From the NCBI RefSeq assembly GCF_049478495.1, contig NZ_CP168083.1, positions 1,426,001-1,490,000 of the forward strand: a DNA stretch of 64,000 nucleotides. Direction: 5' to 3'. Shown piece after piece: positions 51,624 through 61,240 of this stretch. Below the pieces are notes generated by a model. The model saw only the letters and a program-made list of their open reading frames with translations. It ran no database searches and had not been told where the DNA came from. The stretch comes from P36-A1 sp049478495 (GTDB taxonomy: Bacteria > Bacillota_I > Bacilli_A > JAJDGJ01). The first letter of the stretch is position 1, and each line of letters opens with the position of its first letter. The translations under genes and the position numbers were made by a program.

Positions 51624-53043
51624 TTATTTCTCCTTCTAAAGACCATGTTTTTACTTGTATAATTTTTACTTTAATTATTTTCCCAATTAAATCTCTAGAT
51701 CCTTTAAAATTAACTAATTTGTTATGTTCGCTATATCCTGATAAGACATTTTCATCTTTTTTAGATGGACCATCAACTAATACTTCTACAATTTGATTTG
51801 CAAATCTTTCATTTCTTTCATGCATATATTTATTTATTATTTTATTTAGTCTTTGTAGTCTTTCCTTCTTTTTATCTAAAGGTACATTATCTTCCATTTT
51901 TGCAGCAGGAGTTCCTTTTCTAGGTGAATAAACAAATGTAAATGCATTATCAAATTGACAATGCTTAGCAATATCTAAAGTTTGTTGAAATTGCGATTCT
52001 GTTTCATTTGGAAACCCTACAATAATATCAGTTGAAAAACTTGCATTAACTTTTTTACTTTTTAATTTATCAAACAGTTTTATGTATTCTTCAATTGTAT
52101 ATTGTCGATTCATTATTTTCAATACTTCATTACTCCCAGCTTGTACTGGAAGATGTATAAATGGCATTATATTATCATATTTTGATATAACATCTATCAT
52201 ATCATCTGTAAAATCCCATGGGTGTGATGTCATAAATCTTACTCTTGGAATACCACTTTGAGCAACCAATTCTAGTAAAAGTGCAAAATCACTACCATTG
52301 TTTAAATCTTTACCATAAGCATTTACATTTTGACCTAATAAAGTAATTTCTTGATAGCCACTTTCTTTAAGTTCATTAACTTCAACCATAATATGTTCAA
52401 GTAGTCTTGATCTTTCTTTTCCTCTAGTATAAGGTACTATACAATATGTACAAAACTTATCACAACCATACATTGTATTTACCCAAGCTTTATATGGATT
52501 TTCTCTTCTAGATGGCATGTTTTCTATTACATCACCTTCTTGAGATAAAACATCAACTATTGTAGTCTTTTCTTGCATTGCTTCTAAAAGAAGACTTGGA
52601 AGTTGGTTTATATTATGAGTTCCAAACACTAAGTCAATATGTGGATATTTAGTTAATATCTCATTAACTACACTTTCTTCTTGAGCCATACATCCACATA
52701 CACCAAAGATAATATCAGGATTAGTCTTTTTAAGCGTTTTTATTGCACCAACTTTACCAAATACTTTTTGTTCTGCATTTTCTCTAATTGCACAAGTATT
52801 AAGTAAAATGACATCACTAGACATAACATCATCATTATGAGTATAACCCATTAATTCTAGGATACCATTCATTGTTTCAGAATCTCTTTCATTGGCTTGG
52901 CAACCATAAGTTACTATGTTATATGTTTTCCCATTTCCTATATTTTGCATAACATTTGGAATACTAATTGAATCTTCTATTATTTGAACATCATGTTTTT
53001 TTCTTATTTGAGCCTTTTTTAAGTCTGGCATATTTTTAATCAT
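51616..53043 (-). CDS. miaB: tRNA-2-methylthio-N6-dimethylallyladenosine synthase MiaB
   Basis: 475 residues. MTTase N-terminal domain with YGCQANERDSE (Cys about 48) and CGCMAQEE, radical-SAM motif CDKFCTYCIVPYTRG (three Cys, about 195-202), and a TRAM domain from about 405. It adds a methylthio group to i6A37 of tRNAs, using two 4Fe-4S clusters. AGGAGGTGC precedes the ATG. First gene of miaB-ricA. A ferredoxin gene lies upstream on the same strand. Confidence 0.97.
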   Translation of the reverse strand: MIKNMPDLKKAQIRKKHDVQIIEDSISIPNVMQNIGNGKTYNIVTYGCQANERDSETMNGILELMGYTHNDDVMSSDVILLNTCAIRENAEQKVFGKVGAIKTLKKTNPDIIFGVCGCMAQEESVVNEILTKYPHIDLVFGTHNINQLPSLLLEAMQEKTTIVDVLSQEGDVIENMPSRRENPYKAWVNTMYGCDKFCTYCIVPYTRGKERSRLLEHIMVEVNELKESGYQEITLLGQNVNAYGKDLNNGSDFALLLELVAQSGIPRVRFMTSHPWDFTDDMIDVISKYDNIMPFIHLPVQAGSNEVLKIMNRQYTIEEYIKLFDKLKSKKVNASFSTDIIVGFPNETESQFQQTLDIAKHCQFDNAFTFVYSPRKGTPAAKMEDNVPLDKKKERLQRLNKIINKYMHERNERFANQIVEVLVDGPSKKDENVLSGYSEHNKLVNFKGSRDLIGKIIKVKIIQVKTWSLEGEIIE

Positions 53044-53133
53044 TGTTTATGCACCTCCTAAACTAATTAATTATATCATATATACATCTAGTTGATAACT
53101 AATAATTACAAATAGACATTTTAAGATCTAAAA

Positions 53134-53164
53134 AAAACTAGATAGCAGTAACTATCTAGTTTTT
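53134..53164 (-). terminator. terminator of the ferredoxin gene
   Basis: AAACTAGATAG / CTATCTAGTTT hairpin with T-runs on the minus strand. Confidence 0.85.
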
Positions 53165-53182
53165 CATTTTATTTTTTAAAGA

Positions 53183-53356
53183 TTACACCATATCGATGCA
53201 GCTTACAGGACAAACTCCTACGCAAGCACCACAATCGATACATCCTTCGTTTACATGTGCTTTTCCTTCATCATTCATTTCAATAACTGAAACTGGACAA
53301 GTACTAACGCATGCTGCACATCCGATGCATTCTTCTTCTCTAACTACTGCTGGCAT
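53183..53356 (-). CDS. 2[4Fe-4S] ferredoxin
   Basis: 57 residues, too short for automatic frame lists but unmistakable: MPAVVREEECIGCAACVSTCPVSVIE holds CIGCAACVSTCP (Cys 10, 13, 16, 20) and the second half CIDCGACVGVCP (Cys 39, 42, 45, 49), each a CxxCxxCxxxCP cluster-binding motif. AAAGGAGGTC precedes the ATG at 53356. It carries electrons at low potential, for pyruvate:ferredoxin oxidoreductase, or for radical-SAM enzymes such as MiaB next door. Monocistronic with its own terminator. Confidence 0.97.
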   Translation of the reverse strand: MPAVVREEECIGCAACVSTCPVSVIEMNDEGKAHVNEGCIDCGACVGVCPVSCIDMV

Positions 53357-53610
53357 TTAAAAGACCTCCTTTATAATGTTTTTTTATAATTTCACTTTAA
53401 TCTAGCTCTTTGATTAAGTAACTACATTATACAATTAGTAGTTAAAAAAGGCAATAAAATAACTTAATAAAAACTGATTAAATAGGCCTTTTTTGTGTAT
53501 TTTAGCCTTCAATTTAGAGTTGTTATAATTTAACGCAACTCTATTTATAATGGTTATAAGTTTTGTTATATTTATTTTAATTATATATTTATAATGTATA
53601 TTCTTTATTA

Positions 53611-53637
53611 AAAAACGATAACTATAAAGTTATCGTT
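53611..53637 (-). terminator. terminator of the fakA unit
   Basis: AACGATAACT / AGTTATCGTT hairpin with six T on the minus strand, after the fakA stop. Confidence 0.85.
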
Positions 53638-53645
53638 GAGTTTAT

Positions 53646-55259
53646 TTATTCTACACCAATGTAAAATGAATATAATGGTTGTTTTCCATTTACTATTTCT
53701 ACTTCTACATCCCAATTATTTTCAATATATCCTGTTAATGTTGCAACTTCATCTGCTTTAACATCAACACCATAAATAATTGTAACTAATTCACTTTCTT
53801 CATCGATCATTGAATTTGCTAATGTTTGTGCAACTTCAATTCTTTTTTTACCATTTGCAATAACATCTTTACCAAAGATCCCCATAAAATCATTTTTATC
53901 TATTTTTCTTCCACCAAAGATAGTATTTTTTACAGCATATGTTACTTCACCATCTTTTACATCTTTAATAGCGTTTGACATCTCTGCAACATTATCTTCA
54001 AATGATACTTCTGGGTTGTAATTAATACAAGCTACCATTCCTTGAATTACTGATTTTGATTCTATTACTTCAACTTCTACACCTTCAATTACATCTTTAG
54101 CTTGGTTTGCAGCTAAAATGATATTTGAATTATTAGGTAAAAGAATTACACGCTTAGCATTTATTTTGTTAATTGCTTCAATAAAATCATTTGTTGAAGG
54201 ATTCATTGTTTGTCCTCCACCAATAATAGAGTCAACTCTTAAATCATAAAACATATTATCAATACCTTCACCACTTGAAACTGCAATAATTGCTATTTCT
54301 TTAAGTTCTGGTTTTTTGAAATTCTCATTTGAATCTGCTTGTTCTTGCATGTTTTCAATTTTTATATTTACCATGTCACCTAACTCAACTGCTTTTGACA
54401 AAGCTTTACCTGGATCTAATGTATGAACGTGTACTTTTACTATATCATCATCATTAACAACAACAATAGAATTACCAATTCCATCTAGCATATCTTTTAG
54501 TTCTTGTTCATTAAATTTATCTTCTTCTTTAAGTTTTATTATAAATTCAGTGCAATATCCATATTGTCCTTCATGATTATCTATAAACACTTCTGGTTCA
54601 ATAGCAAAGTTAGCATTTATTTCTGAAGTTACTTTTTTAACAACAGGTTTGTTTTCTAGATATGCTAGCATACCCTCAAATACTTTAACTAAACCAAAAC
54701 CTCCACTATCTACTACTCCAGCTTCTTTTAAAACTGGTAATAATTCAGGAGTATTTTCTAAAGATATATTAGCATACTTACAAATATTTTTTAATACATC
54801 ATTAATTGTATGCGAATGTTTCACTTCTTTTAATACTTTTTCACTTGATTCTCTTATTACTGTTAAAATTGTACCTTCTACTGGTTTTAATACTGCTTTA
54901 TATGCTATTTTACGCCCCATATTGAACGCTTTAGCTAAATCAACAGCACCAACACTATCTTTACCTTCAAGTTCATTAGAGATACCTTTAAATATTTGTG
55001 ATAAGATAACACCTGAGTTACCTCTTGCACCCATTAAAAGTCCACGCGAAAACAGCTTAGCAATTTCACCAATACTATTTGAATGATGATTTGCAATTTC
55101 TTTTATACCACTAGAAAATGTCAAATTCATATTAGTACCTGTATCACCATCAGGCACAGGAAAAACATTTAATGCATCAACTTCTGGATAATGATTATAT
55201 AAATTATTACCCCCACTGATTAACATTGATTTAAATTCACTACCATTAATTCTTTTCAT
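53646..55259 (-). CDS. fakA: fatty acid kinase FakA (DAK2/YloV)
   Basis: 537 residues, the usual 530-560. The N-terminal DAK2 kinase domain (about 1-200) has FPVPDGDTGTNMN (about 31-43; the three Asp bind Mg-ATP), RGNSGVILSQI and GFGLVKVF. A middle domain (about 230-320, YCTEFIIKLKE with VVVNDDDIVKVHVHT) and the DegV-like C-terminal domain follow. With a FakB partner it phosphorylates fatty acids taken up from outside for phospholipid synthesis. It follows the Asp23/Gls24 gene by 12 bases, as yloU-yloV in Bacilli. Confidence 0.95.
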   Translation of the reverse strand: MKRINGSEFKSMLISGGNNLYNHYPEVDALNVFPVPDGDTGTNMNLTFSSGIKEIANHHSNSIGEIAKLFSRGLLMGARGNSGVILSQIFKGISNELEGKDSVGAVDLAKAFNMGRKIAYKAVLKPVEGTILTVIRESSEKVLKEVKHSHTINDVLKNICKYANISLENTPELLPVLKEAGVVDSGGFGLVKVFEGMLAYLENKPVVKKVTSEINANFAIEPEVFIDNHEGQYGYCTEFIIKLKEEDKFNEQELKDMLDGIGNSIVVVNDDDIVKVHVHTLDPGKALSKAVELGDMVNIKIENMQEQADSNENFKKPELKEIAIIAVSSGEGIDNMFYDLRVDSIIGGGQTMNPSTNDFIEAINKINAKRVILLPNNSNIILAANQAKDVIEGVEVEVIESKSVIQGMVACINYNPEVSFEDNVAEMSNAIKDVKDGEVTYAVKNTIFGGRKIDKNDFMGIFGKDVIANGKKRIEVAQTLANSMIDEESELVTIIYGVDVKADEVATLTGYIENNWDVEVEIVNGKQPLYSFYIGVE

Positions 55260-55271
55260 TGATTACCATCC

Positions 55272-55643
55272 TTATCCTATAACCTTAATGTCCTGAACGT
55301 GAACATTAACGCTTTGAACACATCCATCTATTGCTGATTCAAGTACATATTTAATTTTCTTTTGAACCTCACATGCAACTTCACTTATTTTAACACCGTA
55401 AGCTATTACTATATATATATCAATTATTAACTCACCATCTTGAGTTTGAGCTACTTCTATTCCTTTTGTGTAATTATCTTTATTCAATAATTCAGCAATT
55501 CCATCTATAAACACATTTTGTGAAGCCATACCGACTACTCCATAACATTCTACTGCAGCAGAACCAGCAATTTCAGCAATCACTTGTTTTGTTATATTCA
55601 GTTTCCCTAGTTTATTTTCTCTTTCAAAAGCCATTATAAACAT
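55272..55643 (-). CDS. Asp23/Gls24 family envelope stress response protein
   Basis: 123 residues. GKLNITKQVIAEIAGSAAVECYGVVGM (key: EIAGSAAVECYGVVGM, about 23-38) and VIAYGVKISEVACEVQKKI are typical; it ends VNVHVQDIKVIG. It is the YloU type, small and cytosolic, thought to attach to the membrane through partners. First gene of gls24-fakA. The start is preceded by GGAGGAATG. Confidence 0.93.
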   Translation of the reverse strand: MFIMAFERENKLGKLNITKQVIAEIAGSAAVECYGVVGMASQNVFIDGIAELLNKDNYTKGIEVAQTQDGELIIDIYIVIAYGVKISEVACEVQKKIKYVLESAIDGCVQSVNVHVQDIKVIG

Positions 55644-56006
55644 TCCTCCAATCTTAAACTATTATATTATACTATAAATACCGTAATAGGTGTTAAATTT
55701 CATTAGAAAAACAAAATAATATTTAGCAAATAGTATAATTTCTTTTAACAAAATTGTAATATAATTATATTATGACAATTTTCTATTCCTATTTAAATTA
55801 ATAAGCATATTTTTTATTGTATCCACCATTGATTATATGTTATTATATCATAGTAGTATATTATTATTTTTTAATTATGAACCATTGCAGTAACTATTAA
55901 TGTAAAGAGTTATTATCTAAGAATGCTTCTATATTTCATGATAGCTTAAACAATTGCTTATTGTAAACTAGGTTTATTTTTTGTTAGCATTAATACTCAT
56001 GTCTGT
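55644..56006. other. gap of about 360 bp, no gene seen
   Basis: AT-rich stretch between the divergently transcribed gls24 and rpmB genes; both promoters must be here. Only the rpmB promoter could be assigned. No frame with a ribosome binding site and no RNA structure was recognised. Confidence 0.5.
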
Positions 56007-56035
56007 TTGACATCGTGATAAAAAAATGATAAAAT
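56007..56035 (+). promoter_or_regulatory. promoter of rpmB
   Basis: TTGACA at 56007-56012, 17-base spacer, TAAAAT at 56030-56035; the ATG follows at 56075 after GGAGGTAAG. Confidence 0.85.
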
Positions 56036-56074
56036 TACTAGGCAAGTAAAAAATTACTATGGAGGTAAGAAGAG

Positions 56075-56263
56075 ATGGCTAGAATTAAAAACATCAGTGT
56101 AAAAAAAGCTTTATCTGGAAATAAAAGATCTCACGCGTTAAATACATCTAAAAGAAAATGGAATGTAAATTTACAAAAAGCAACTGTTATGATTGATGGA
56201 AAACCAACAAAAATCATTGCTAGTGCAAGAGAAATTAGATCTTTAAGAAAAGCAAACGTTTAA
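56075..56263 (+). CDS. rpmB: 50S ribosomal protein L28
   Basis: 62 residues, the common length in Bacillota. It has NKRSHALNTSKRKWNVNLQK and GKPTKIIASAREIRSLRK. The zinc-binding Cys seen in some L28 copies are absent. L28 is a basic protein at the exit region of the 50S subunit. Monocistronic with its own promoter and terminator, and opposite in direction to the surrounding genes. Confidence 0.97.
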   Translation: MARIKNISVKKALSGNKRSHALNTSKRKWNVNLQKATVMIDGKPTKIIASAREIRSLRKANV

Positions 56264-56282
56264 TTTTTAAAATTAACTAATC

Positions 56283-56309
56283 AAAGTACCTTTTGGTACT
56301 TTTTTTGTT
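56283..56309 (+). terminator. terminator of rpmB
   Basis: AAAGTACC / GGTACTTT with a four-base loop, then seven T. Confidence 0.9.
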
Positions 56310-56325
56310 TTTAAATATATATTAG

Positions 56326-56369
56326 AAAAAGCGAGTTATCTGCAACAAATGCATAGTAACTCGCTTTTT
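56326..56369 (-). terminator. terminator of recA
   Basis: AAAAAGCGAGTTA / TAACTCGCTTTTT hairpin next to the recA stop, with T-runs on both strands. Confidence 0.85.
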
Positions 56370-56370
56370 A

Positions 56371-57396
56371 TTATTTAGTTTCTTCTTTTTCTTCTTCTTT
56401 ATTCATTAGTTTATCTCTAATTTTATCACTTAGCATATTAGCAAAGTCAGGGTTTTCTTTTAAATATTTTTTTACATTTTCTCTTCCTTGACCTATTTTT
56501 TCACCTTGATAAGAATACCATGCACCAGATTTATCAATAATTTCTAAATCGGTACCAACATCTACCATTTCTCCTGTTTTAGATATTCCCTCACCATACA
56601 TTATATCCACTGAAGCTGTTTTAAAAGGAGGTGCCACCTTATTTTTAACAACTTTAACATTTGTTCTATTACCTATTAATTCTGTACCATTTTTTATCGC
56701 TTCACTTCTTCTTACTTCTAATCTAACTGAAGAATAAAATTTTAAAGCTCTACCACCTGGTGTTGTTTCTGGATTACCAAACATTATTCCTACTTTTTCT
56801 CTTAGTTGGTTAATAAAAATAACTGTTGTTTCTGATTTATTCATTATACCACTTAGTTTACGCATTGCTTTTGACATCAAACGTGCTTGTAAACCAATTG
56901 TAGCATCTTTCATTTCACCATCTAACTCAGCTTGTGGTACAAGTGCTGCTACTGAGTCAACTACAACTAAGTCAATTGCTCCAGAGCTAACAAGTATTTC
57001 AACAATATCTAATGCCTGTTCACCACTATCAGGTTGTGACAAGATTAATTCATCAATATCTACACCTAAATTTTTAGCATACACTGGATCGATTGCATGT
57101 TCTGCATCAATAAATGCAGCTTTTTTACCTTTTTTCTGAACTTCGGCAATCGCATGTAATGAGAATGTTGTTTTCCCACTAGACTCTGGTCCATAAATTT
57201 CAATTATTCTACCTTTAGGATATCCACCTATACCTAAAGCTAAATCTAAAGTCAATGATCCACTTGGGATTGCATCAACATTTACGCTTGCACGATCTCC
57301 AAGAACCATGATGGCTCCTTCTCCATATTGTTTTTTTATTTGTTTAAGTGATGCTTCTAACTTATTCTCTTCGTTTTTTTTAACTTCTTTTGCCAT
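56371..57396 (-). CDS. recA: recombinase RecA
   Basis: 341 residues. YGPESSGKTTFSLHA (Walker A, about 69-83), LIVVDSVAALVPQ type Walker B, the L2 loop and FINQLREKVGIMFGNPETTPGGRALKFYSSVR, plus the acidic tail NKEEEKEETK. It pairs homologous strands and co-cleaves LexA. GGAGGTAA precedes the ATG. Second of the leftward set rodZ-like, pgsA, recA, a conserved arrangement in Bacilli (ymfM-pgsA-cinA-recA); cinA is missing here. Confidence 0.98.
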   Translation of the reverse strand: MAKEVKKNEENKLEASLKQIKKQYGEGAIMVLGDRASVNVDAIPSGSLTLDLALGIGGYPKGRIIEIYGPESSGKTTFSLHAIAEVQKKGKKAAFIDAEHAIDPVYAKNLGVDIDELILSQPDSGEQALDIVEILVSSGAIDLVVVDSVAALVPQAELDGEMKDATIGLQARLMSKAMRKLSGIMNKSETTVIFINQLREKVGIMFGNPETTPGGRALKFYSSVRLEVRRSEAIKNGTELIGNRTNVKVVKNKVAPPFKTASVDIMYGEGISKTGEMVDVGTDLEIIDKSGAWYSYQGEKIGQGRENVKKYLKENPDFANMLSDKIRDKLMNKEEEKEETK

Positions 57397-57438
57397 TTTT
57401 ACCTCCGCATGTTTAAGCTTTTTATATTATATAATATG

Positions 57439-58011
57439 CTATTTAAGTAAAGAATCCTTATTTTTTATAAAATAATCTAAACCTGAAAAAACAGATATTA
57501 TTGTTGTTAAATAGATAAGATAATTTAACAAGTTTGGTAACTCAATACCAGGATAAGCAAAAATTAATATTAAGCCTAATGATACCATTTGAAATATAGT
57601 CTTTAACTTACCATATTTACTTGCTGCAATTACAACATTATTTTCAACACTTATCATTCTAAGCGCATCAACCATTGTATCTCTACCAATCATTAATATA
57701 GTCACTAAAGGCGGTATATGCCCTGTTGCTGTGAAATATATCAACAGTGTGTTTACTAATAATTTATCGGCTACAGGGTCTAAAAACTTACCTAAATTGG
57801 TAATTGTATTAGTACTTCTTGCTATGTGTCCATCTACTGTATCAGAAACTGACGCTACTATATATATTATCAAAGCTATCAAATAAGGTATGTAAAAATT
57901 ATGTCCTACAAATTCAACACTGTTTGGTGCTAACACTAGCAACACTAGCAGTATTATTGGTATTAGCAATACTCTTAATATAGTTATTTTTGTTGCGGTA
58001 TTTATTTTCAT
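57439..58011 (-). CDS. pgsA: CDP-diacylglycerol-glycerol-3-phosphate 3-phosphatidyltransferase
   Basis: 190 residues with about five membrane helices. It has the CDP-alcohol phosphotransferase motif DGxxAR-x8-G-x3-D-x3-D as SDTVDGHIARSTNTITNLGKFLDPVADKLL (key: DGHIARSTN, then LGKFLDPVADK, about 62-87). It makes phosphatidylglycerol phosphate for membrane lipids. GGAGAAC precedes the start. The gene lies between the RodZ-like gene and recA, as in many Bacilli. Confidence 0.95.
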   Translation of the reverse strand: MKINTATKITILRVLLIPIILLVLLVLAPNSVEFVGHNFYIPYLIALIIYIVASVSDTVDGHIARSTNTITNLGKFLDPVADKLLVNTLLIYFTATGHIPPLVTILMIGRDTMVDALRMISVENNVVIAASKYGKLKTIFQMVSLGLILIFAYPGIELPNLLNYLIYLTTIISVFSGLDYFIKNKDSLLK

Positions 58012-58028
58012 AAAAGTTCTCCTATTTA

Positions 58029-58060
58029 TAAAAACTCAACTTAACTAGTTGAGTTTTACT
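58029..58060 (-). terminator. hairpin between the RodZ-like gene and pgsA
   Basis: AAAACTCAAC / GTTGAGTTTT hairpin with a T-run on the minus strand. It may end part of the rodZ-like transcripts before pgsA. Confidence 0.65.
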
Positions 58061-58061
58061 T

Positions 58062-59636
58062 TTAAAATATTTTATTAGTTAACAATAAGTAGAACAAATA
58101 ACATAGTAATAAGATTATCAATACTATTAAAACAGCATCAATAATTTTAGCTCTTTTTATTTTAGCTTCTTCTGCTTCATCTACTACACCATTGTTATCC
58201 CCTAAAGCTTTAGCAACTTTCATTTGCTTAGTTTCTTCTTGGGCATCTTCATTTTTTCTTGGTCTAGTTTTTAAATTTAAAACTTGTTCTAATTCTGTAT
58301 TATTACTTTGATTAAGTCCTTTTTCTGCAACTAAATCATCTAATTTTGTAGTTTCTTCTAAAGCATCAGCTTTATCACTACTTTGATTCATTCTATTTTC
58401 TAGATCTGAAATAGTTGGATTAGTAACTTGTTTAGTACTAATATTTTCTACTTCAAGATTTTTTTCTTCAACTACTGTTGCAGGTTCAGTAACAGGTTGT
58501 GCATCTTCTGCAACAATTCCTACTGTATCTTCAACTACTGTATTTGGTTGATTTATTGTTTCAAGGTCGATCCCTTTTGTTAAATCAATTACTTGAGTAT
58601 TTTGTAATTCATTACTTATTTTATCAAAATCAAATGCTTCTGGTTCATTATGGCTATAACTTGCTATTTCAGCTTCTTCTTTTGCTTTGCGGTTTTCTTC
58701 CTCTTTAGCAATTCTAGTAGCTTCAACATCTTGATTTATTTTGTCTATCTCAGCAAAAATTGAATCATTCATTAAGTTATTTTCATATTCATCTTCAGCG
58801 CTTACTTCAACTTGTTCATGTGGTTCAGTTGTTTGATTTTCTAGTACTTCTATTTCAAGTTCACTTCCATCATCAAGTGGCTGTGTTAAATCTTCAACCT
58901 GTTTTTCATATGTTGTTTCTTCAACATCCTCATTTGATGAATCACTTTCCATTAGATCATTCTCATAATGAGTACTTTCTTGATCAATCTCATCTGACTC
59001 TGCTAAAAACTCTGATTCAGCTTCATCTTCAGGATATATTTCTTGATTATCATATTCATCAAAATAATCTTTATTGTCTACATTAACGTTTTGGTTGATT
59101 TCTTCAAGCAGTTGATTAAATTGTTCATCAACTTCTTCTACTTTCTCTGTTTCTGGAAGTATAGGTTCTTCTAGTAGCTCTTCTTCTGCTTCATAAAGAA
59201 CATTTGAATCATGTAATTCTGCTTGTGGTTCTACACTAACTTCTTCATTAGTAAGATTTTGTACATCTTGCACATCTTCAATAGTACTACTTCTTTTAAA
59301 CTGCTTTGGTATTAGCGGTTCTTTTGGTAGAAGTTCATCTGCACTAATGTTTTGTTTTTCCTTAATTTCTTTAGCTTTTTTCTCTTTCATTGCAGTATAA
59401 TCATTTCGATCATCCTGTAATGCAGACAAAATTGCATTCTTATCCATACTTAGGAAGTCTGCGTATCTTCCAACAAAGACTTGTTGATAAAAATCCTGAT
59501 TTTGAAAAAATGAAAAATCATTACTCTCAATTGCATCAACATATACCTTTTGAATTTTTGTTTGGTTTACCACATCATCTATTGATAATCCAAGAGATTC
59601 TCTTTTCTCCCTAAGTTGATTCCCTACTTTACTCAT
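58062..59636 (-). CDS. RodZ/YmfM-like helix-turn-helix membrane protein with long acidic middle
   Basis: 524 residues. The N-terminal HTH_25 domain is clear (LREKRESLGLSIDDVVNQTKI, about 8-28; FVGRYADFLSMD, about 68-79), then nearly 400 residues of Glu/Asp/Gln-rich low-complexity sequence, and a single membrane helix at about 496-518 with only five or six residues after it. RodZ proteins normally have an outside beta domain after the helix; here it is missing and the acidic part is cytosolic. It probably links MreB-type cell-shape factors to the membrane, by homology only. Confidence 0.85.
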   Translation of the reverse strand: MSKVGNQLREKRESLGLSIDDVVNQTKIQKVYVDAIESNDFSFFQNQDFYQQVFVGRYADFLSMDKNAILSALQDDRNDYTAMKEKKAKEIKEKQNISADELLPKEPLIPKQFKRSSTIEDVQDVQNLTNEEVSVEPQAELHDSNVLYEAEEELLEEPILPETEKVEEVDEQFNQLLEEINQNVNVDNKDYFDEYDNQEIYPEDEAESEFLAESDEIDQESTHYENDLMESDSSNEDVEETTYEKQVEDLTQPLDDGSELEIEVLENQTTEPHEQVEVSAEDEYENNLMNDSIFAEIDKINQDVEATRIAKEEENRKAKEEAEIASYSHNEPEAFDFDKISNELQNTQVIDLTKGIDLETINQPNTVVEDTVGIVAEDAQPVTEPATVVEEKNLEVENISTKQVTNPTISDLENRMNQSSDKADALEETTKLDDLVAEKGLNQSNNTELEQVLNLKTRPRKNEDAQEETKQMKVAKALGDNNGVVDEAEEAKIKRAKIIDAVLIVLIILLLCYLFYLLLTNKIF

Positions 59637-59888
59637 TCAATCACCTCTTTAATTTCTACAAAACGTCACATATTTTATATAGTGTGATTATATCACACCA
59701 TTTTAAACCTATACAATAAAAAGACATAAACTATTGCTCATAAACCTGAAACATGGCTAAAATGGGCATTTAAATAGACTATTTGATATACTGTATTTGC
59801 TAGTAGACACTATTTATGTAATATAAAATCGACTGTTTTATTTGTGAAGATTTAAATTTTAATTAAAAAATGATTTCTTTTGAAACCA

Positions 59889-60827
59889 TTATAATAAATC
59901 TTTCTTTTTTAGTATTATATATATTAGAGCCGTTATCGATACTGCAGTAATAGATACAAAGGTAGTTGATTGCATTAATTTAGGCAACTCACTTAAATTT
60001 GTATTTATACCATAAAAGCTAAAAATCATGGTTGGAACTGTTAGCAAAATTGTAATACTTGCTAAAATTCTCATAGTTATATTTAAATTATTTGAAATTA
60101 AGCTTGAAAAAGCTTCTCTTAAACCAATGATGATACTAATATTAATATCAGTCATATCAGTAGCTTGGTTAATTTCAATAATTGTATCTTCTAATAAGTC
60201 TGTATCAGCTTCAAATCTGTGAATCCATTGAAATCTGTTTAATTTTTTTATAACACTTTCATTTGCTCTAAGTGCTGATTTAAAATAAACTAATGTTTTT
60301 TCTAATGATAATAACTCTACAATTGCCTTATTATCTGGTGCCTTTTTCATATCGGATTCAATTTTCAATGAAATTTTATCTATTTTTTGAAGGGCTTTTA
60401 AGTAGTCGCCTGCCATAAAATATAAAATTTGAATTAATAATTTGTTCCTTCTTAATGTAGAGACAATCCTAATATTACGATTTATTAAAGTATTTATACA
60501 ACTAACACTTTGTGGTGCAATTGTGATTATATAATCATCTAACATTACAATTCCAACTGGTATAGTATCATAGTAAAGATTTAACTCTTCATCAAATGAT
60601 TCGTTTACAACATTTACTACAGTAAGAAATTGATCATCTTCTCTTTCTATACGTGGCATTTCCTCTAAGTCTAGAGGGGCACTTAAAAAATCAAAGTGGC
60701 AGTTAGTTTGTTTATAGACATACATCATTTCTTCCTTAGTAGGATTTTCTAAATGAATCCAACACTCTTTGTCTATTTGTTCTAATTCTGCTAATTTGAT
60801 TCCATTGTTTTTAAATATTTTTAACAC
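59889..60827 (-). CDS. corA: CorA family divalent cation transporter
   Basis: 312 residues: a cytosolic N-terminal alpha/beta domain, a long helix (about 130-250) and two C-terminal membrane helices (about 255-310). The loop motif is YGINTN in place of the usual YGMN. GIN variants occur in the superfamily and may mean a different cation preference, such as zinc. AGGTGATTG precedes the ATG. Monocistronic. Confidence 0.92.
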   Translation of the reverse strand: MLKIFKNNGIKLAELEQIDKECWIHLENPTKEEMMYVYKQTNCHFDFLSAPLDLEEMPRIEREDDQFLTVVNVVNESFDEELNLYYDTIPVGIVMLDDYIITIAPQSVSCINTLINRNIRIVSTLRRNKLLIQILYFMAGDYLKALQKIDKISLKIESDMKKAPDNKAIVELLSLEKTLVYFKSALRANESVIKKLNRFQWIHRFEADTDLLEDTIIEINQATDMTDINISIIIGLREAFSSLISNNLNITMRILASITILLTVPTMIFSFYGINTNLSELPKLMQSTTFVSITAVSITALIYIILKKKDLL

Positions 60828-60853
60828 TCAATCACCTACTTATTATAAATTAA

Positions 60854-61216
60854 ACTGAATATCGTAAGCCATGTTCTGTTCTCTAATTCAGAGTGGCAAC
60901 CATTTATCTATGTGCATAACACATCCAGTATTTAGCTTTAGTTTGCTTATACTAGTTCCCCTACCGTAATTTGGGTTTCTCTTTTGTGGGGTTTACCTCG
61001 TTCCACCTGGCTTTTTTCAAAGTCAGCTACGTCACTGTGGCACTTTTAAAGGCATTAACCATATCATTTGACTTAGGTCTTTGCGCAGCCTTCAATATCA
61101 TCGATACTGACTAGAGTTATTTTTTCCTCTAGCACAAACACTACAAGCATTGCAGCTTGTAAGAGCATGGACTTTCCTCTACAGACTAAATCTGCAGCGA
61201 TTGCCTGATATTCAGT
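60854..61216 (-). ncRNA. rnpB: RNase P RNA (Bacillus-like, class B)
   Basis: Minus strand, about 363 bases. P1 is ACTGAATAT / ATATTCAGT at the two ends. Conserved segments: GTAGAGGAAAGTCCATGCTC near the 5' end, GGTAAACCCC and ACAGAACATGGCTTACGATA near the 3' end, which form P4. It is the catalytic RNA that trims tRNA 5' ends. It lies between corA and gpsB; both are on the same strand. Confidence 0.95.
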
Positions 61217-61240
61217 TTTATTATAACTTTATATTACACT

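Noticed and set aside
54649..55086. 145-codon plus-strand frame inside fakA
   Set aside because: Antisense shadow of the conserved kinase domain; composition is what the complementary strand gives.
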